From Accumulibacter sp. (GTDB taxonomy: Bacteria > Pseudomonadota > Gammaproteobacteria > Burkholderiales > Rhodocyclaceae): a stretch of DNA of 64,000 nucleotides. The position numbers and the translations under genes are program-made. The stretch is from the NCBI GenBank assembly GCA_024235715.1, contig JACKLW010000007.1, forward strand, positions 186,001-250,000, in the 5' to 3' direction. This document shows positions 20,273 to 32,897 of this stretch, one piece after another (position 1 is the stretch's first letter; every line of letters begins with the position of its first letter). Below the pieces are notes generated by a model, which was not told where the DNA came from, searched no databases, and saw nothing but the letters and a program-made list of their open reading frames with translations.

Positions 20273-22111
20273 TCAGGCCACTCTGTTTTCTTTGAGAGGG
20301 TGCACGTTGAGGTGCGCGACGCGGTCGGTGATCTCCCGCGTAATGAAGCGCGCGGTGATTGGCGTGCCGTCGTAATGGACGACGGTCAGCAGGCTCGCCG
20401 GGTTCACCCCGGCCTCGTTGATGAGCAGCGTGGTCAGCTGTCCGTCGAAGTTCTGTTCGAAAACGAAGACCTTCGAATGCGAAGCGACGAAGTCGGCGAT
20501 CTCGTTCTGGAAAGGAAAGGCACGCACCCGCAGGGCGTTGAGATAGATCCCGTGCCCGGCAAGCGCATCGAGCGCCTCGTGCATCGCCGGGCTGGTCGAT
20601 CCGTAATAGATGACAGCGAAGCGCGCCGGGAACCTTGCCGCGGTGAGCACCGGTAGCGGTACCAGCGACTTGGCAGTCTCGAACTTGCGCAGCAGCCGTT
20701 GCATGTTGTAGACATAGTCGGGCCCCGCCTCCGAGTAGCCGGCGTAGGCGTTCTTGGTCGTGCCGCGGGTGAAATATCCGCCCTTGGTCGGGTGTGTGCC
20801 GGGGTAGGTCCGGTAGGGGATGCCATCGCCGTCGACGTCGAGGTAGCGACCGAAGTCGGCACCGGCGTCGAGCGCGTCATGGGTCATCACCTTGCCGCGG
20901 TCGTATTCGACGCTGTCGTCCCAGGCGAAGGGGCGACACAGTCGCTGGTTCATGCCGATATCCAGGTCGGTCATGACGAACACCGGCGTCTGCAGGCGCT
21001 CGGCGAGGTCGAGCGCCTGTGCCGACATCTCGAAACACTCGAAGGGATCCTCGGGAAAGAGCAGCACGTGCCGCGTATCGCCGTGCGAGGCGTAGGCGCA
21101 GGCGAGGATGTCGGACTGCTGGGTACGTGTCGGCATGCCGGTGGATGGGCCACCGCGCTGGACGTTGATCAGAACCGCCGGGATCTCGGCGAAGAAGGCG
21201 AGGCCGATGAACTCGGACATCAGCGAGATGCCGGGGCCCGAGGTTGCGGTAAATGCGCGCGCGCCGTTCCAGCCGGCGCCGACGACCACGCCGATGGAGG
21301 CCAGTTCGTCCTCGGTCTGCACCACGGCGCAGCGCTGTTTGCCGGTCTCGGGGTCGGCGCGCAGCTTCTGGGTGTAGCTGACGAAGGCCTCGGCGACCGA
21401 CGATGAAGGGGTAATCGGGTACCAGGCGCAGACCGTCGCGCCACCATAGATGCAGCCCAGTGCGGCGGCGGTGTTGCCATCGACGAAGATGTGGTCGCCG
21501 ACCTTGTCGCGGCGTTCGACGTGCAGACCGATCGGCTTGAGGTGTTCGCGCGCGTATTCGCGGCCGACGTTGAGTGCCTGGATGTTCGAGTCGAGCAGTT
21601 TCTCCTTGCCCTTGAACTGCTGGCCGAAGAGTTTCTCGATTTCACGCGCGTCGATGTCGAGCAACTGCGCCAGCGCACCGACGTAGAGGATGTTCTTGAA
21701 CAGCTGCCGCTGTCGCGCATCGCTGTAGTTGCTGTTGCAGATCTCGGTAAGTGGCATGCCGATGACGTGGATGTCGTCGCGCGATCGCGAACGCGGCAAC
21801 GGCCGGGAACTGTCGTAGAAGAGATAGCCGCCCGGTTCGATCTCCCTGACGTCCTGGTCCCAGGTCTGCGGATTCATGGCGATCATCATGTCGACGCCGC
21901 CGCGGCGGCCAAGATAGCCGTGCTCGGTGACGCGCACTTCGAACCAGGTCGGCAGCCCCTGGATATTCGACGGGAAGATGTTGCGCGGCGATACGGGCAC
22001 GCCCATGCGCAGGATGGCGCGCGCGACGAGTTCGTTGGCCGATGCCGATCCAGAGCCGTTGATGTTGGCGAATTTGATGACGAAATCGTTGACCGCTTCG
22101 ATCTTCTGCAT
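20273..22111 (-). CDS. korA: 2-oxoacid:ferredoxin oxidoreductase, fused gamma-alpha subunit
   Basis: A 612-residue subunit. Residues 1-~190 are the gamma (POR/KOR gamma) domain (GSGSASANELVARAILRMG). From ~205 follows the alpha domain with the pyrimidine-binding core (GGATVCAWYPITPSSSVAEA), then the domain II/III region containing TRTQQSD and SLVPLPV. It pairs with the beta gene immediately downstream to make the alpha-gamma/beta complex. The upstream GltD-like gene is 9 bases away, so all three form one operon feeding electrons between 2-oxoacids, ferredoxin and NAD(P)H. Confidence 0.88.
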   Translation of the reverse strand: MQKIEAVNDFVIKFANINGSGSASANELVARAILRMGVPVSPRNIFPSNIQGLPTWFEVRVTEHGYLGRRGGVDMMIAMNPQTWDQDVREIEPGGYLFYDSSRPLPRSRSRDDIHVIGMPLTEICNSNYSDARQRQLFKNILYVGALAQLLDIDAREIEKLFGQQFKGKEKLLDSNIQALNVGREYAREHLKPIGLHVERRDKVGDHIFVDGNTAAALGCIYGGATVCAWYPITPSSSVAEAFVSYTQKLRADPETGKQRCAVVQTEDELASIGVVVGAGWNGARAFTATSGPGISLMSEFIGLAFFAEIPAVLINVQRGGPSTGMPTRTQQSDILACAYASHGDTRHVLLFPEDPFECFEMSAQALDLAERLQTPVFVMTDLDIGMNQRLCRPFAWDDSVEYDRGKVMTHDALDAGADFGRYLDVDGDGIPYRTYPGTHPTKGGYFTRGTTKNAYAGYSEAGPDYVYNMQRLLRKFETAKSLVPLPVLTAARFPARFAVIYYGSTSPAMHEALDALAGHGIYLNALRVRAFPFQNEIADFVASHSKVFVFEQNFDGQLTTLLINEAGVNPASLLTVVHYDGTPITARFITREITDRVAHLNVHPLKENRVA

Positions 22112-22120
22112 GGTCGTTCC

Positions 22121-24043
22121 TCAGGCGTTTTGCGGGTCGGGAGCTGGCGCTGGCTTTTGCTTTTGCCTGGCCCTTGGCTTTTGCTCGGGTGACGGTGGCT
22201 GCGGCGGCTCGGGCAAAGGCGGCGGAGCGCCCGCATTGCGGCAGCCGGGACCCGCGTGCGTCATTTCGAGGAGGAACTTCTGCATGTCCCAGGCGCCGGT
22301 CGGACAACGTTCGGCGCACAGCCCGCAGTGCAGGCAGACGTCTTCGTCCTTGACCATGATCCGCCCGGTCTTCAGCGCATCGGAGACGTAGAGATCCTGG
22401 CTGGCGTCGAGCGCCGGCGCGCTCAGCCGGTGGCGCAGGTCTGCCTCATCGCCGTTGATGGTGAACGAGATGCAGTCCATCGGACAGATGTCCATGCAGG
22501 CGTCGCATTCGATGCACAGCTTTGGCGCGAAGACCGTCTGCACGTCGCAGTTCAGACAGCGTTGTGCCTCCTGGAATGCGAGTTGTGGATCGAAGCCCAG
22601 CTCGACCTCGATCTTGATGTTCTTCAAGGCGACGTTGATGTCGCGCAGCGGCACGCGCAGGCGGCGATCGGGCGAAACGGTGTTGTCGTAGATCCACTGG
22701 TGGATGCCCATCTTCTGCGAAACCAGTGTCGTCCTTGGCGCGGGGCGGTCGGCAATTTCCTCGCCGTTGAGCATGCGGTCGATCGAGACGGCCGCCTGGT
22801 GGCCGTGGGCCACCGCCCAGATGATGTTCTTCGGCCCGAAGGCGGCGTCGCCGCCGAAGAAGACGTTGGGTACGGTGGACTGCATGGTCTCGGCATCTAC
22901 CTTGGGCAGCCCCCACTTGTCGAACTCTATGCCGATGTCGCGCTCGATCCACGGGAAGGCGTTGTCCTGGCCGACGGCGACCAGCACCTCGTCGCAGTCG
23001 AAGTGGGCGTCTGGCTCGCCGGTGGGTATCAGGCTGCGCCTGCCCTGTTCGTCGAACACGGCACGGACTTTCTCGAAGGTGGCGCCGGTGAGCCGGCCGC
23101 CGATGTGCGTGAAGGCCTTGGGGACCAGGTTGTTGAGAATCGGGATGCCTTCGTGCATGGCGTCCTCCTTTTCCCAGGGGCTGGCTTTCATCTGCTCGAA
23201 GCCGGAGCGGACGATGACCTTGACGTCCTCGCCGCCAAGCCGGCGCGATGAGCGGCAGCAGTCCATCGCCGTATTGCCACCGCCGAGGACGATCACCCGT
23301 TTGCCGATCGACGTGGTGTGTCCGAAAGCGACGCTGGCCAGCCAGTCGATACCCAGGTGAATCGACTTGGCTGCCTCCTTGCGCCCGGGAATGTCCAGGT
23401 CGTGGCCGCGCGGTGCGCCGGAACCGACGAAGATCGCGTCGTAGCCTTCGCCGAGCAGATCCTTGAGCGAGGCGATGTAGGCACCGCTACGAAATTCGAC
23501 GCCAAGATCGAGGACGTAGCCTGTTTCCTCGTCGATGACTTCTTCGGGCAGTCGAAACTTGGGGATCTGCGTGCGCATCATGCCACCGGCGCGGGCGTCA
23601 CCGTCGTAAATCACCACTTCGTAACCGAGCGGCGCCAGGTCGCGCGCCACCGTCAGCGAGGCTGGCCCGGCGCCGACGCAGGCGATGCGCCGGCCGTTCT
23701 TCTGCGCTGCCGGCTGCGGCAGCAGGTGCCTGATGTCCTGCTTGTAGTCGGCGGCTACCCGCTTCAGGCGGCAGATCGCCACCGGCTCCTTGCGCTCGCG
23801 GCCATCCGGGGTTTCGTCTTCGACGCGGCCGCGCCGACACGCGGGTTCGCAGGGGCGGTCGCAGGTGCGCCCGAGGATGCCGGGAAAGACGTTGGATACC
23901 CAGTTGACCATGTAGGCTTCGCTGTAGCGGCCAGCGGCGATCAAGCGAATGTACTCCGGGACAGGCGTATGGGCGGGGCAGGCCCACTGGCAATCAACGA
24001 CTTTGTGGAAATAGTCGGGGGCGCTGATATCGGTCGGGTTCAA
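22121..24043 (-). CDS. GltD-like FAD/NAD(P) oxidoreductase with 4Fe-4S ferredoxin domain
   Basis: About 640 residues. The N-terminal Fer4_20 helical domain carries a four-Cys cluster site (CQWACP, then CDRPCEPACRRG). Next are the FAD site (CVGAGPASLTVARDL) and the NAD(P) site (VIVLGGGNTAMDC) of GltD-type oxidoreductases. Residues ~520-600 hold a two-cluster ferredoxin domain (CIECDACMDICPMDC and CLHCGLCAERCP). A Pro/Lys/Gln-rich tail ends it. The TTG at 24043 is preferred because GAAAGGA precedes it; an upstream ATG-frame start at 24097 would add odd residues. It is the first gene of the kor operon and probably transfers electrons between ferredoxin and NADP(H), like KorC of Thauera. Confidence 0.85.
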   Translation of the reverse strand: MNPTDISAPDYFHKVVDCQWACPAHTPVPEYIRLIAAGRYSEAYMVNWVSNVFPGILGRTCDRPCEPACRRGRVEDETPDGRERKEPVAICRLKRVAADYKQDIRHLLPQPAAQKNGRRIACVGAGPASLTVARDLAPLGYEVVIYDGDARAGGMMRTQIPKFRLPEEVIDEETGYVLDLGVEFRSGAYIASLKDLLGEGYDAIFVGSGAPRGHDLDIPGRKEAAKSIHLGIDWLASVAFGHTTSIGKRVIVLGGGNTAMDCCRSSRRLGGEDVKVIVRSGFEQMKASPWEKEDAMHEGIPILNNLVPKAFTHIGGRLTGATFEKVRAVFDEQGRRSLIPTGEPDAHFDCDEVLVAVGQDNAFPWIERDIGIEFDKWGLPKVDAETMQSTVPNVFFGGDAAFGPKNIIWAVAHGHQAAVSIDRMLNGEEIADRPAPRTTLVSQKMGIHQWIYDNTVSPDRRLRVPLRDINVALKNIKIEVELGFDPQLAFQEAQRCLNCDVQTVFAPKLCIECDACMDICPMDCISFTINGDEADLRHRLSAPALDASQDLYVSDALKTGRIMVKDEDVCLHCGLCAERCPTGAWDMQKFLLEMTHAGPGCRNAGAPPPLPEPPQPPSPEQKPRARQKQKPAPAPDPQNA

Positions 24044-24512
24044 GGCGAGCGTATCCTTTCTTCGGCACGTGTCCGGGGTCGCGGCCGCTGGCCCCAAGAT
24101 AGGGAAAACTCAATACTAGCGCGCTCGAGCGGGCCTGAAAAGGGTTATCTTTCAGGATGATGTTGGCGAAACCTCGCCTGGACGAGAGGCCGTTCCGCGA
24201 CGCCAAGCAGTTGGGAAAGTATTGTGCCGGCGCCAGGGCAATCGGGAAAAGCGGCTTCCCGAGCAGCGCCCGCGCCGCCGTTTCGCTGACCGAAATGCAG
24301 GCCGTGTCGCGCGCTGGCCCGCCGAACCTGGGCAGGCATTGCTCGTCGAACTGGCTCATGCAGCCCCGCACCTGACGCCGTTCAATGTGCAAGCTGCGCA
24401 CGCGGCAGGGGATGGTCATGCCTTTCATGGTCCGGGGTATCTCGGCATGTCATGAACATCGGGCAGGTCCTGGTTGTAAGATGGGCGGGTGAAACTTCCG
24501 GGAGTATTGATC
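24044..24512. other. Divergent intergenic region (kor operon / rhodanese)
   Basis: About 470 bases between the divergent kor operon and the rhodanese gene. It must contain both promoters, and it carries copy B of the 42-bp dispersed element at 24414-24455. No coding region is supported; frames open on either strand have no RBS and no family resemblance that I can see. Confidence 0.5.
24414..24455. repeat. 42-bp dispersed intergenic element, copy B
   Basis: Begins GGTCATGCCTTTCATG and ends CATGTCATGA. It is colinear with 15223-15264 with nine substitutions, eight of them transitions, and lies 57 bases before the rhodanese start. Confidence 0.5.
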
Positions 24513-24959
24513 ATGATCCGTAGGCCGGCCTTCTCTCTTGCCGCCTTGCTGCTCGCGCTTTCGGTGCGCGCCGAAGTCATTGACATCGACAATGGCGAAC
24601 TGGCGCGCCTCAGCGCCGCCGGCGTGCCGATAATCGACATTCGAACGGTCGCTGAATGGCAGCAAAGCGGCGTCGTCCAGGGCAGCAGACTGATCACCTA
24701 TGTCGATGAGCGTGGCCGTGTCGATGCGCCGGCCTGGCTGGCGAGGGTCCACGCCGTGGCCAGGCCTGATCAGCCGGTGATCGTCATATGCCGCAGTGGC
24801 AACCGCACCAGGGCGGCGAGCCGCCTTCTCTCGGAGCAGGCGGGCTACCGGACGGTCTACAACGTCAAGGACGGCATGCGCGCCTGGGTGCAGGAAGGTC
24901 GGCCGGTGACGCCTCTGGCCAGTGCGCAGGCACATTGTCCTGCCGGCGCAAGCTGCTGA
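24513..24959 (+). CDS. Periplasmic rhodanese-like protein
   Basis: A 148-residue single-domain rhodanese with an N-terminal signal peptide (about 20 residues, ending SVRA). The active-site loop is CRSGNRT, so the catalytic Cys is present and sulfur transfer is possible. The ATG at 24513 was chosen because it begins the signal peptide and follows GGGAG; an in-frame GTG at 24489 is an alternative. Two further cysteines occur at the extreme C-terminus (AHCPAGASC), perhaps a redox or metal site. No thiosulfate or sulfur-oxidation genes are nearby. Confidence 0.85.
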   Translation: MIRRPAFSLAALLLALSVRAEVIDIDNGELARLSAAGVPIIDIRTVAEWQQSGVVQGSRLITYVDERGRVDAPAWLARVHAVARPDQPVIVICRSGNRTRAASRLLSEQAGYRTVYNVKDGMRAWVQEGRPVTPLASAQAHCPAGASC

Positions 24960-24998
24960 GGTCTGCGTGCGGCGGGCATCCGCTTGCACGACGCCGTG

Positions 24999-25532
24999 CT
25001 AGGGGTGATCAGGCGCCCCTGCCGTTTCACCGAGCAGTCCCTGATAGACGCGCAAGTCGTCGTCCGAGAAGCAGCAGAAGCTCACCTCCTCGATACCACG
25101 CAGCGCGTGCGTCGCCGCGCGCACGGTCGCCACGGCAAGGCGCGCGGCGTCTTTGATCGGGTAACCGTAGATGCCGGTGCTGATACTCGGGATGGCGAGT
25201 GTGCGCAGCATATTGGCGGCAGCGATCTCGATGACGCGGCGATAGCACGACGCCAGGAGTTCGGGTTCACCGTTGCCGCCGCCGCGCCAGACCGGCCCCA
25301 CCGCATGAATGATGTATCTGGCCGGAAGCCGATAGCCCCTGGTGAGCTTGGCTTCGCCCGTCCGGGCGCCACCGAGGCCCCGACATTCGTCCAGCAACTC
25401 CCGACCGGCGGCACGATGAATTGCCCCGTCGACGCCGCCGCCGCCAAGCAGCGACGCGTTGGCTGCGTTGACGATGGCATCGACCGCGAGCGTCGTTATG
25501 TCGGCGCGCAGCGCACGCAGCAGAGTGGTCAC
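24999..25532 (-). CDS. Macrodomain protein (O-acetyl-ADP-ribose deacetylase-like)
   Basis: A 177-residue macrodomain of the YmdB/MacroD type. It shows [20 protein letters not shown], the glycine-rich [14 protein letters not shown] loop with the catalytic Asp, and [12 protein letters not shown] for phosphate binding. It should hydrolyse O-acetyl-ADP-ribose or mono-ADP-ribosyl groups on protein, DNA or RNA. The GTG at 25532 follows GGAGG and starts at the domain edge; longer upstream frames have unnatural composition. It converges with the rhodanese gene. A defence link (removal of ADP-ribosyl marks) is possible but not shown by context. Confidence 0.87.
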   Translation of the reverse strand: MTTLLRALRADITTLAVDAIVNAANASLLGGGGVDGAIHRAAGRELLDECRGLGGARTGEAKLTRGYRLPARYIIHAVGPVWRGGGNGEPELLASCYRRVIEIAAANMLRTLAIPSISTGIYGYPIKDAARLAVATVRAATHALRGIEEVSFCCFSDDDLRVYQGLLGETAGAPDHP

Positions 25533-25900
25533 GATCTGGCCGCCTCCTGATGACCCTGTTCCTGGCTTGCGCGGCAAACGCTCGCTGCGCACCGCGCTGG
25601 CACCGCTGGAGCATCGCGCGTCGGGAAATTCTAAACGACGATGCGTCCGGGTCAAATCTGCAAGATGGTGGCGGAAATGCCGAATCGCTTCCTCGGGGCT
25701 TCGTTGCGTCAGCCGTCGGCTGAACGTGGGGAAGGAACACCTGTCCGGTGACGCGGCGGATTCTCGCCGCGCGGCGCGGCGGCATGAGCACCCGCAGCCG
25801 GCATCCATGCTGTTATAGTGGCGGCCTTCGGGGCGGTGACCGCAGTAAGCGTTGTGTCGTGCCTCGTTCAGTCAATTGCCAATTGAGAGAGGAGGGGATC
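25533..25900. other. Divergent intergenic region (macrodomain / CsgG-like genes)
   Basis: About 370 bases holding the promoters of two divergent genes. Two copies of the palindrome CAATTG occur just before the RBS of the CsgG-like gene (CAATTGCCAATTG). Nothing coding is supported. Confidence 0.4.
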
Positions 25901-26767
25901 ATGTCCTTGTTGAATCATCGTGCTGCGACACGCCTTGCCGTCGCCAGCGCGGCAGCGGCGCTGCTTGCCGCTTGCTCCAACATGCAGATGGGCTCGCCGG
26001 ACGCGAAGACCACGGCCACCGGTTCGGCTGGTGGTGCGAACGCCCAGAATGCCAACGGCCAGCTTGAAAGATGCGACAGCTCGCTCGGTACGCTTGCCGT
26101 CGTCGAGGATACGAATGCGCCCTGGTACGGGATCCTCACCGGCCAGTGGGGTCTGGGGTCGACGACGCCGGTGCTGAAACTGATGGTGCAGCAGTCGAAC
26201 TGCTTCGTGGTCGTGGAGCGTGGCCGGGCGATGAACAACATGATGCAGGAGCGTGCGCTGGCAGACTCGGGTGAACTGCGCAAGGGTTCGAAGTTTCACC
26301 GGGGCCAGATGGTATCGGCGGACTACTCGATGAGCCCGTCGATTACTTTCAGCAATAGCAATGCAGGCGGTGGGGGCGGATCGCTTGGCGGCCTGAGCGG
26401 GGCGCTTGGCGTTTTCGGCGCCATTGCCGGCAGCATGAACGTCAAGGAGGCCAGCACCCTGCTGACCCTGATCGACAATCGTTCGGGCGTGCAACTGGCG
26501 GCAGCGGAAGGCAGCGCCAGCAATATCGACTTCGGTGCGGTTGGCAGCCTGTTCGGCCGTGGCCTGGGCGGCGCTGCCGGCGGCTACGCGAATACGGCGC
26601 AGGGCAAGGTGATCGTCGCCGCTTTTACCGACTCGTACAACAATCTGGTGCGGGCGGTCAGGAACTATAAGGCGCAGGAGGTCAAAGGCGGCCTGGGTAC
26701 CGGCGGCAATCTGGGCGTGCAGGGCGCCGAGGAGGCGCAGGCACCCAGGAAGAGCAGGAAGAAATAG
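25901..26767 (+). CDS. CsgG-like outer-membrane lipoprotein
   Basis: A 288-residue lipoprotein with signal peptide and lipobox LLAAC. The body resembles CsgG/curli-assembly-type proteins: LGTLAVVED near the N-terminus, CFVVVERGRAMNNMMQERAL (the typical ...vVeR.. helix) and QMVSADYSMSPSITFS. Glycine-rich stretches (AGGGGGSLGGLSG and GRGLGGAAGGYA) may form transmembrane hairpins. Such proteins form or support secretion pores, but the other curli genes are absent. The ATG at 25901 follows GGAGGGG. A rho-independent terminator follows, so the gene is a single unit. Confidence 0.75.
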   Translation: MSLLNHRAATRLAVASAAAALLAACSNMQMGSPDAKTTATGSAGGANAQNANGQLERCDSSLGTLAVVEDTNAPWYGILTGQWGLGSTTPVLKLMVQQSNCFVVVERGRAMNNMMQERALADSGELRKGSKFHRGQMVSADYSMSPSITFSNSNAGGGGGSLGGLSGALGVFGAIAGSMNVKEASTLLTLIDNRSGVQLAAAEGSASNIDFGAVGSLFGRGLGGAAGGYANTAQGKVIVAAFTDSYNNLVRAVRNYKAQEVKGGLGTGGNLGVQGAEEAQAPRKSRKK

Positions 26768-26793
26768 CCGCCGGGACCCGAACGGACGCAGCG

Positions 26794-26818
26794 GGGCCGG
26801 CATGTCCGGCCCTTTTTC
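26794..26818 (+). terminator. Rho-independent terminator of the CsgG-like gene
   Basis: GGGCCGG (26794-26800), loop CATGT and CCGGCCC (26806-26812) form a 7-bp GC stem followed directly by TTTTTC. Confidence 0.8.
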
Positions 26819-26947
26819 TTGGACGCGGTACGGGCGCGATCCCGCACTGCCACGCAGCGTGGCTGGCGCATTGCCTGCTTTGGCGGTAGGCTGGGCGTCC
26901 GCCTTGGGTTGCACGCAGACACGACCCGCAGACCAGCAGCAAGGAAA

Positions 26948-30295
<3,348 letters not shown>

Positions 30296-30311
30296 AAAGG
30301 GAGAGACAGAC

Positions 30312-30989
30312 ATGGAAAATTTCGACGTCATCGTTCATCCGCTACGCGCCTTCCTGGTCGAGATTGGCGCCTACCTGCCACGTCTGGCTGTGGCGATCGT
30401 TGTTGTGGTCGCCGGCTGGCTGATCGCGAAAGCCGTTCGCTTTGCCGTCGTCAAGGCGTTGCGGGCGCTGAACTTTCACGTTCTGACCGAACGCGCGGGC
30501 GTGGATGGCATCCTGCAGCAGGGCGGTAGCGAAACGGACAGCACCGATGTCTTCGGCCTCGTCCTTTACTGGGTGGTGATTCTGGCGGCGTTGATCATCG
30601 CTTTCAACGGCCTCGGATTGACCCAGGTCACCGATCTGCTCACCCGTGTGCTGCTCTTCCTGCCCAAGCTGCTGCTCGGCCTGCTGGTGATCATCATCGG
30701 CAGCTATTTCGCCCGCTTTGTCGGCAATGTGGTGCAGACCTATCTGCAGAATGCCGGCATCAGCGATGGCGAATTGCTCGGGCGCATCGCCCGTTACGCC
30801 ATAGTCGTCTTCATGGTGCTGCTCGCGGTTGATCATATCGAGGTCGGCGCGGGCCTGGTGCAGGACACCTTCCTGATTCTGCTGGCGGGTGTGGTTTTCG
30901 CTCTGGCCCTGGCTTTTGGCCTCGGCGGGCGCGAATCGGCGGCACGTTTGCTGGAACGCTGGTTTCCACGCCGGCACAGCGACGACTGA
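30312..30989 (+). CDS. Mechanosensitive-channel-like membrane protein (CmpX/TM_helix family)
   Basis: A 225-residue inner-membrane protein with about five hydrophobic helices (for example [67 protein letters not shown]). It ends with [15 protein letters not shown], typical of the TM_helix family found in MscS-related and CmpX proteins. The soluble beta domain of true MscS is missing. It lies 16 bases after treS and shares its transcript, so a link to osmotic adaptation through trehalose is a reasonable inference. AAGGGAG precedes the ATG at 30312. Confidence 0.8.
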   Translation: MENFDVIVHPLRAFLVEIGAYLPRLAVAIVVVVAGWLIAKAVRFAVVKALRALNFHVLTERAGVDGILQQGGSETDSTDVFGLVLYWVVILAALIIAFNGLGLTQVTDLLTRVLLFLPKLLLGLLVIIIGSYFARFVGNVVQTYLQNAGISDGELLGRIARYAIVVFMVLLAVDHIEVGAGLVQDTFLILLAGVVFALALAFGLGGRESAARLLERWFPRRHSDD

Positions 30990-31107
30990 AGATGGCCAGG
31001 CGCCGCCCTGCGGACTTGCCGGCCTTTTCTGCATGGTGGCTGCGAGGCGTGCGCCCGCGGTGCCGTCCGTGAGCCACCGGGCGAGTCGGCCAGGAATTCC
31101 GGGGAAA

Positions 31108-32115
31108 ATGGGAAGATTGCTGCTGGCACCAATGGAAGGTCTGGTCGACGACGTTCTGCGCGACGTGCTGACGCGCGTCGGTGGTTATGACCTGGCGGTC
31201 AGCGAGTTCGTCCGCGTATCGGGCAGCCTGCTGCCGCCGCGTGCCTTCCGGCGACTCTGCCCCGAGCTGGACAACGGTAGCCGAACGCGCGCCGGCACGC
31301 CGCTGGTGGTACAGCTTCTCGGCAGTGATCCGGCTTGCCTGGCGGACAATGCGGCACAGCTGGTCGAACTCGCGCCGGCAGGCATCGATCTCAACTTCGG
31401 TTGTCCGGCGCCGACGGTCAATCGCCACGGCGGCGGCGCGATGCTGCTCGCCGATCCCGAAAACCTGTTCCGCATCGTTGCCGCGGTCCGGCGCGCGGTA
31501 CCGCCGACCATCCCGTTTACCGCCAAGATGCGCCTCGGCGTGCGCGACACGGCGAGGACGCTGGATTGCGCGCGGGCGTTGGCGGCGGGAGGCATCGTTG
31601 CGCTGGTCGTGCATGCACGTACCCGCGCCGATGCCTATCGGCCGCCGGCGCACTGGGAATGGATCGATCGCATCCGCGATGTCGTGCAGCAGCCGGTGGT
31701 CGCCAACGGCGAGGTGTGGACGGTGGCCGACCATGGCCGCTGTCGTATGGTCAGCGGTGTCGATGACGTGATGATCGGGCGTGGCGCGGTCGCCGATCCC
31801 TTTCTCGCCCGGCGCATCCGCGCGCAGGCGGCAGGCGAGGCGGTCGACGCCGATCGCTCGGCCGACTGGCGGCAATTGCAGCCGCTGCTGGCGTCGTACT
31901 GGCAACAGGTGTGCGCCAAGGTTTCTCCCCGGCACGCGCCGGGTCGGCTGAAACTCTGGCTGGGGTCCTTGCGACGCAATTTCGTCGAGGCCGAGGCCTT
32001 GTTCAGGGCGGTCCGGACGCTGCGCGGGGTCGAGGAAATCAGCCGCGTGCTCGCGCTCCACGGGGTGCCGGTGTTGCGCCCAGCGCCTGGGCCGACGCCA
32101 GCAGATGCAAGCTAA
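31108..32115 (+). CDS. dusC: tRNA-dihydrouridine(16) synthase
   Basis: A 335-residue FMN-dependent enzyme reducing U16 in the tRNA D-loop. It starts with the FMN-binding strand LLLAPMEGL, has the catalytic Cys99 in [18 protein letters not shown], the tRNA-contact [10 protein letters not shown] and FMN-phosphate segments VVANGEV and MIGRGA. The MEGL start and the length point to DusC rather than DusA or DusB. The ATG at 31108 was chosen from the family N-terminus; the upstream in-frame region overlaps the previous gene. It overlaps the TrmB-like gene by 11 bases. Confidence 0.9.
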   Translation: MGRLLLAPMEGLVDDVLRDVLTRVGGYDLAVSEFVRVSGSLLPPRAFRRLCPELDNGSRTRAGTPLVVQLLGSDPACLADNAAQLVELAPAGIDLNFGCPAPTVNRHGGGAMLLADPENLFRIVAAVRRAVPPTIPFTAKMRLGVRDTARTLDCARALAAGGIVALVVHARTRADAYRPPAHWEWIDRIRDVVQQPVVANGEVWTVADHGRCRMVSGVDDVMIGRGAVADPFLARRIRAQAAGEAVDADRSADWRQLQPLLASYWQQVCAKVSPRHAPGRLKLWLGSLRRNFVEAEALFRAVRTLRGVEEISRVLALHGVPVLRPAPGPTPADAS

Positions 32116-32785
32116 TTCCCGCGTCCCGAGCAGCGCGCAGACCGACATCCACGAGCAACTGCCGGCGATCCTCGAGCGGCATGCGGGGGCGTCCTTCCGC
32201 AAGCCCTATGCCGACTACAACCGCGCCGCCTTTGCGGCAAGCTGCGAACGCTGGCAGCGCCTGGCGCCGGGCGCACCCTTGATCCTCGACGCCTGCTGCG
32301 GGGTGGGGGAGAGCAGCGTCGCACTTGCCGAGGCGTTTCCGACGCACTACGTGATCGGTGTGGACCAGTCGGCCGTGCGCCTGCAGCGCGGCCGGCAGGG
32401 CCGGCGAGACGGCCTGGCGTGGCCAGACAACCTCGATCTGGTTCGCGCCGATCTGGTCGATTACTGGCGCCTGCTGCGCGACGCCGGCGTGCGGCTGGCT
32501 CGTCACTACCTGCTTTACCCCAACCCCTGGCCGAAAATCGGGCACCTGCGCCGACGCTGGCACGGGCACCCGGTTTTTCCGGCTCTGCTGGCTCTCGGCG
32601 GGGTGCTCGAGTGCCGCAGCAACTGGCCGATATACATCGCCGAGCACGCCCTGGCGGTGGAGAAGCTGACCGGCCGGGCGGCGCCTTGCCAGCCGTATGT
32701 TCCCGAGCAGGCGATGACGCCGTTCGAACGCAAGTATCTGGACTCCGGTCATCGCCTGTTTCGTAGCGTCAGCGATCTGACTTGA
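32105..32785 (+). CDS. TrmB-like SAM-dependent tRNA methyltransferase
   Basis: A 226-residue Rossmann methyltransferase. The SAM loop is [11 protein letters not shown], followed by VIGVDQS, and the family motif YPNPWPK matches the DPWPK loop of tRNA (guanine-46-N7) methyltransferases. The [11 protein letters not shown] and [11 protein letters not shown] segments also fit. It diverges from standard TrmB (Asn for Asp in the DPWPK loop; no long N-terminus), so it may be a second, specialised paralogue. Overlap of 11 bases with dusC gives a two-gene tRNA-modification operon. Confidence 0.8.
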   Translation: MQANSRVPSSAQTDIHEQLPAILERHAGASFRKPYADYNRAAFAASCERWQRLAPGAPLILDACCGVGESSVALAEAFPTHYVIGVDQSAVRLQRGRQGRRDGLAWPDNLDLVRADLVDYWRLLRDAGVRLARHYLLYPNPWPKIGHLRRRWHGHPVFPALLALGGVLECRSNWPIYIAEHALAVEKLTGRAAPCQPYVPEQAMTPFERKYLDSGHRLFRSVSDLT

Positions 32786-32897
32786 GACCGGCCATGGCTG
32801 TCGCCCTGCCGTCGAACGATTCCGGCGCGCAGGCCCGAATGCACCCTGACAGCGAGGGGAAAGGTCATGAGCGTTGCCTGCCTGCCTTCCGCTGCGC

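Noticed and set aside
24157-24375. Small gene upstream of the rhodanese gene
   Set aside because: The frame has no RBS, no family resemblance and shares the DNA with the kor promoter region.
30997-31025. Terminator after the channel-like gene
   Set aside because: A GGCC-based stem followed by TTTT exists but contains a bulge and only seven pairs; too weak to call.
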